From Paulownia fortunei (Eukaryota > Streptophyta > Magnoliopsida > Lamiales > Paulowniaceae), in the NCBI GenBank assembly GCA_019321725.1, contig CM033116.1, positions 558,001 through 622,000 on the forward strand: a stretch of 64,000 bases of DNA, given 5' to 3'. Made by a program: the position numbers and the translations under genes. Positions 61,732-64,000 of this stretch are shown one piece after another; the stretch's first letter is position 1, and the number at the start of each line of letters is the position of its first letter. A model generated the notes under the pieces. That model was not told the origin of the DNA and searched no databases. It worked only from the letters and a program-made list of their open reading frames with translations.

Positions 61732-63260
61732 ATTGAGTCAGTTGATGTTTTTTAATATTGATTTGCTTGGAGGTGTTGACCAAATTTTTGCTAATTTTTG
61801 GGTGAAGTCTTCAATCTGCAAATAGGGGTCAATTTTGGGAAAGTTTTTTTTTTAGGATTAAAATCTTTCAAACATTCTATAGTGATAGTGGCAAAATTTG
61901 AATTTGCCAGCACGCTTCTAACCAAATTTTTTTAAAAAATTTATGTCGCACTTTTTTTTATTTTTAAATACGTGTCAAGTGCATAATTTAGTGATGATAA
62001 TATTATTGAAGGACCTAATAAAAACTAACTTTAAGTTATAATTTTTATAATGTTTAATTAAATGTTAAACTTTTGAAATATGATATATTCGAAGTATATG
62101 CCTTCAAGTTCAAAGTACAAAAATTATACATATTAGTGTCATTTATGTTGAAAATATTATCATCATTTTTAAAGAACGTTTGAAGGCCGTGGGGCTTCTG
62201 TTTTTCCCGCTAAATTCAAACCAGAGATAGAGAAAATAAATACATGAACTTGCATAAGGTGAGTTCATTAGTTATCAAAAGTATATATGCATCGAATTGA
62301 ATGATATCTAAATTTTCTCTAAAAGTATTATTTCCATGGATGGGTATTTAATTTTAATTTACAATGAAATTTTTGACAATTTCATTGAAGTTGCTTTACC
62401 ATTGATTAGTCTGTAAATTAAGTAAAATTGACTGTAGTTTCATAATTTTTAGAAGGTACAATAAGACAAATAAGGTGAGGGATGAACATTGATAGTCTTA
62501 TTTGGATTTGAAAATTGAATACAAAATAATTTATTTTATTTCTCTCGAATACATTATTAATTACTCGGTACATTTATAAAATCGTTATTGAATTATTCAA
62601 GTTCTTTAATTTATTACTTGTTGAAATTTTGCTCTTATTTATCATCGCACTTTGTTGCATGTTATAAACCTATCGCACATTTATACTCATATTTATGAGA
62701 GAATACTTATGATTAAATCGCACCACATTCCAATTATAATTCAACTATTACCAACCGAATTGAGTACTTATAATTCTAAACTGTTTACCTTTGTATAGAA
62801 AATTTCACGATTTTTTAAATTAATTACTTAATTGATTAACCTTCTAAATACTATCCACTGAACTTCCTTTTAATATTTTTTCAAAAGATCATACAAGATT
62901 CACCTATAGTTATTGGACTATGATAAAAACTATGAATCCACATGAATTACAATTTCAAGTAGACCTCATGTAATATAATTCAGCCCAATAATGGGGACTT
63001 TCCTAGTGTAAAAACTCATCTTCTTCCCATTCACAAGCATGAAGCATGTTTATCTCTCTTTATGGTTTTCATTTTTTTTTTCTTTTTAAAAATTATATGA
63101 AATTAATTAATTTATTTTATTTATCATCGATAGAATAAATAAATTGATAGCATATAACTCTGTTTGACACATGCATCAAAATGCATTTGCTATATAATTT
63201 AAGTAAAACATCATGCACATAATTTGCAATTTCCACCAATGATCATTGGGCTCTGCAGTC

Positions 63261-63322
<62 letters not shown>
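63261..63322. repeat. Compound (AT)n(AG)n microsatellite, copy 2
   Basis: Same repeat as at 39535-39596 with the same total length. Confidence 0.95.
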
Positions 63323-63326
<4 letters not shown>

Positions 63327-64000
63327 CATGGTAAACAATTTATCTAATACGAGTTTAGTGATAATATTCACGTGCACGCCTCACAAAGTGGACAAGTAAT
63401 CACGCAGGCTAGCTAATCATGCATGGTCTTTTAGTAACGGGGAAATTATGTGTTGTTTACGTGGACTTACAATGATGGCTTAATTAGCTGGAAAAAAAAA
63501 AAGTTTTTAAAAAATTATTACTATCTAAGTCACGTAGATCAATTTCAACTTTAGTCTAAAATAATTATTACTATCTAAGTAACGTAGATTAAATTTATAC
63601 TTTCTCTATTTTGTCTGAATAATTTTAATAAGACTCAATCTTGAAATTAAAAGAACAAATATTAAAATTAAAGTATAAAATTGTATCATTTGCGCCGAAA
63701 AGATCCTTTCGAGACATAAATTCGAGATCCAAATATAAAGCAAGTGAAAAATGTCAAATAGTTGCATCTCACTTTTAGGTTTCCCAAATTTTGTTAGGTT
63801 TTAGTCAATCAAGAGATTGTGGACAATTAATCCGATATTTGTAGGGACCAACTGTCCCTGCATCTGGCATGTTACTGTATATATATACACACACACACAC
63901 ACTGTTTATTGTTCCATTTGCACCCATGACTCCACAGAAAATTAAAAACATCTTATGATCAAGCTGTTAAAACTTAAGTTTCGGACATCTTTTCTGCTTT

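Overview
The window is nuclear DNA from a flowering plant, most likely a eudicot. It has intron-rich genes with GT-AG borders, AT-rich intergenic DNA, (AT)n and (AG)n microsatellites, plant-only proteins (EID1, NLA/BAH1, TOC159, a TPS-b-like terpene synthase) and a nuclear tRNA-Val. Nothing prokaryotic, viral or plasmid-like is present, and there is no CRISPR array. The terpene synthase hints at an aromatic lineage, but I cannot name the species.

Layout: 54-2902 (+) is the 3' part of a class I terpene synthase, cut by the window edge. 3972-4952 (+) is an intronless EID1-type F-box gene (phytochrome A signalling). 6577-8183 (-) is a four-exon universal stress protein with decayed tandem repeats behind its 5' end. 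11864-14794 (+) is NLA/BAH1, an SPX-RING ubiquitin ligase of phosphate and nitrate homeostasis. 15959-18929 (+) is a p23 co-chaperone. 20152-20225 (+) is tRNA-Val(AAC). 20705-22363 (-) is a broken, 5'-truncated thiamin pyrophosphokinase (TPK). 26251-37562 (-) is a 27-exon FHA/AAA ATPase gene. 44044-48045 (+) is the chloroplast import receptor TOC159. At 49542-49641 there is a run of exactly 100 N. After it, 49642-64000 repeats 25916-40274 at a constant offset of 23,726 bp, including a second complete AAA gene (49977-61288).

Most genes are housekeeping or signalling genes with no shared pathway, so the set is best read as conserved synteny. From memory, their Arabidopsis counterparts sit close together on two homoeologous blocks: NLA, TPK1 and an AAA gene near At1g02860-At1g02890, and EID1, p23-1, an AAA gene and TOC159 near At4g02440-At4g02510. 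The window looks like the unfractionated ancestral order.

The two observations that matter most are the near-perfect 14.4 kb duplication across a scaffold gap, which is probably an assembly or haplotig artefact, and the TPK copy carrying several independent lesions. I found no convincing undescribed multi-gene system.
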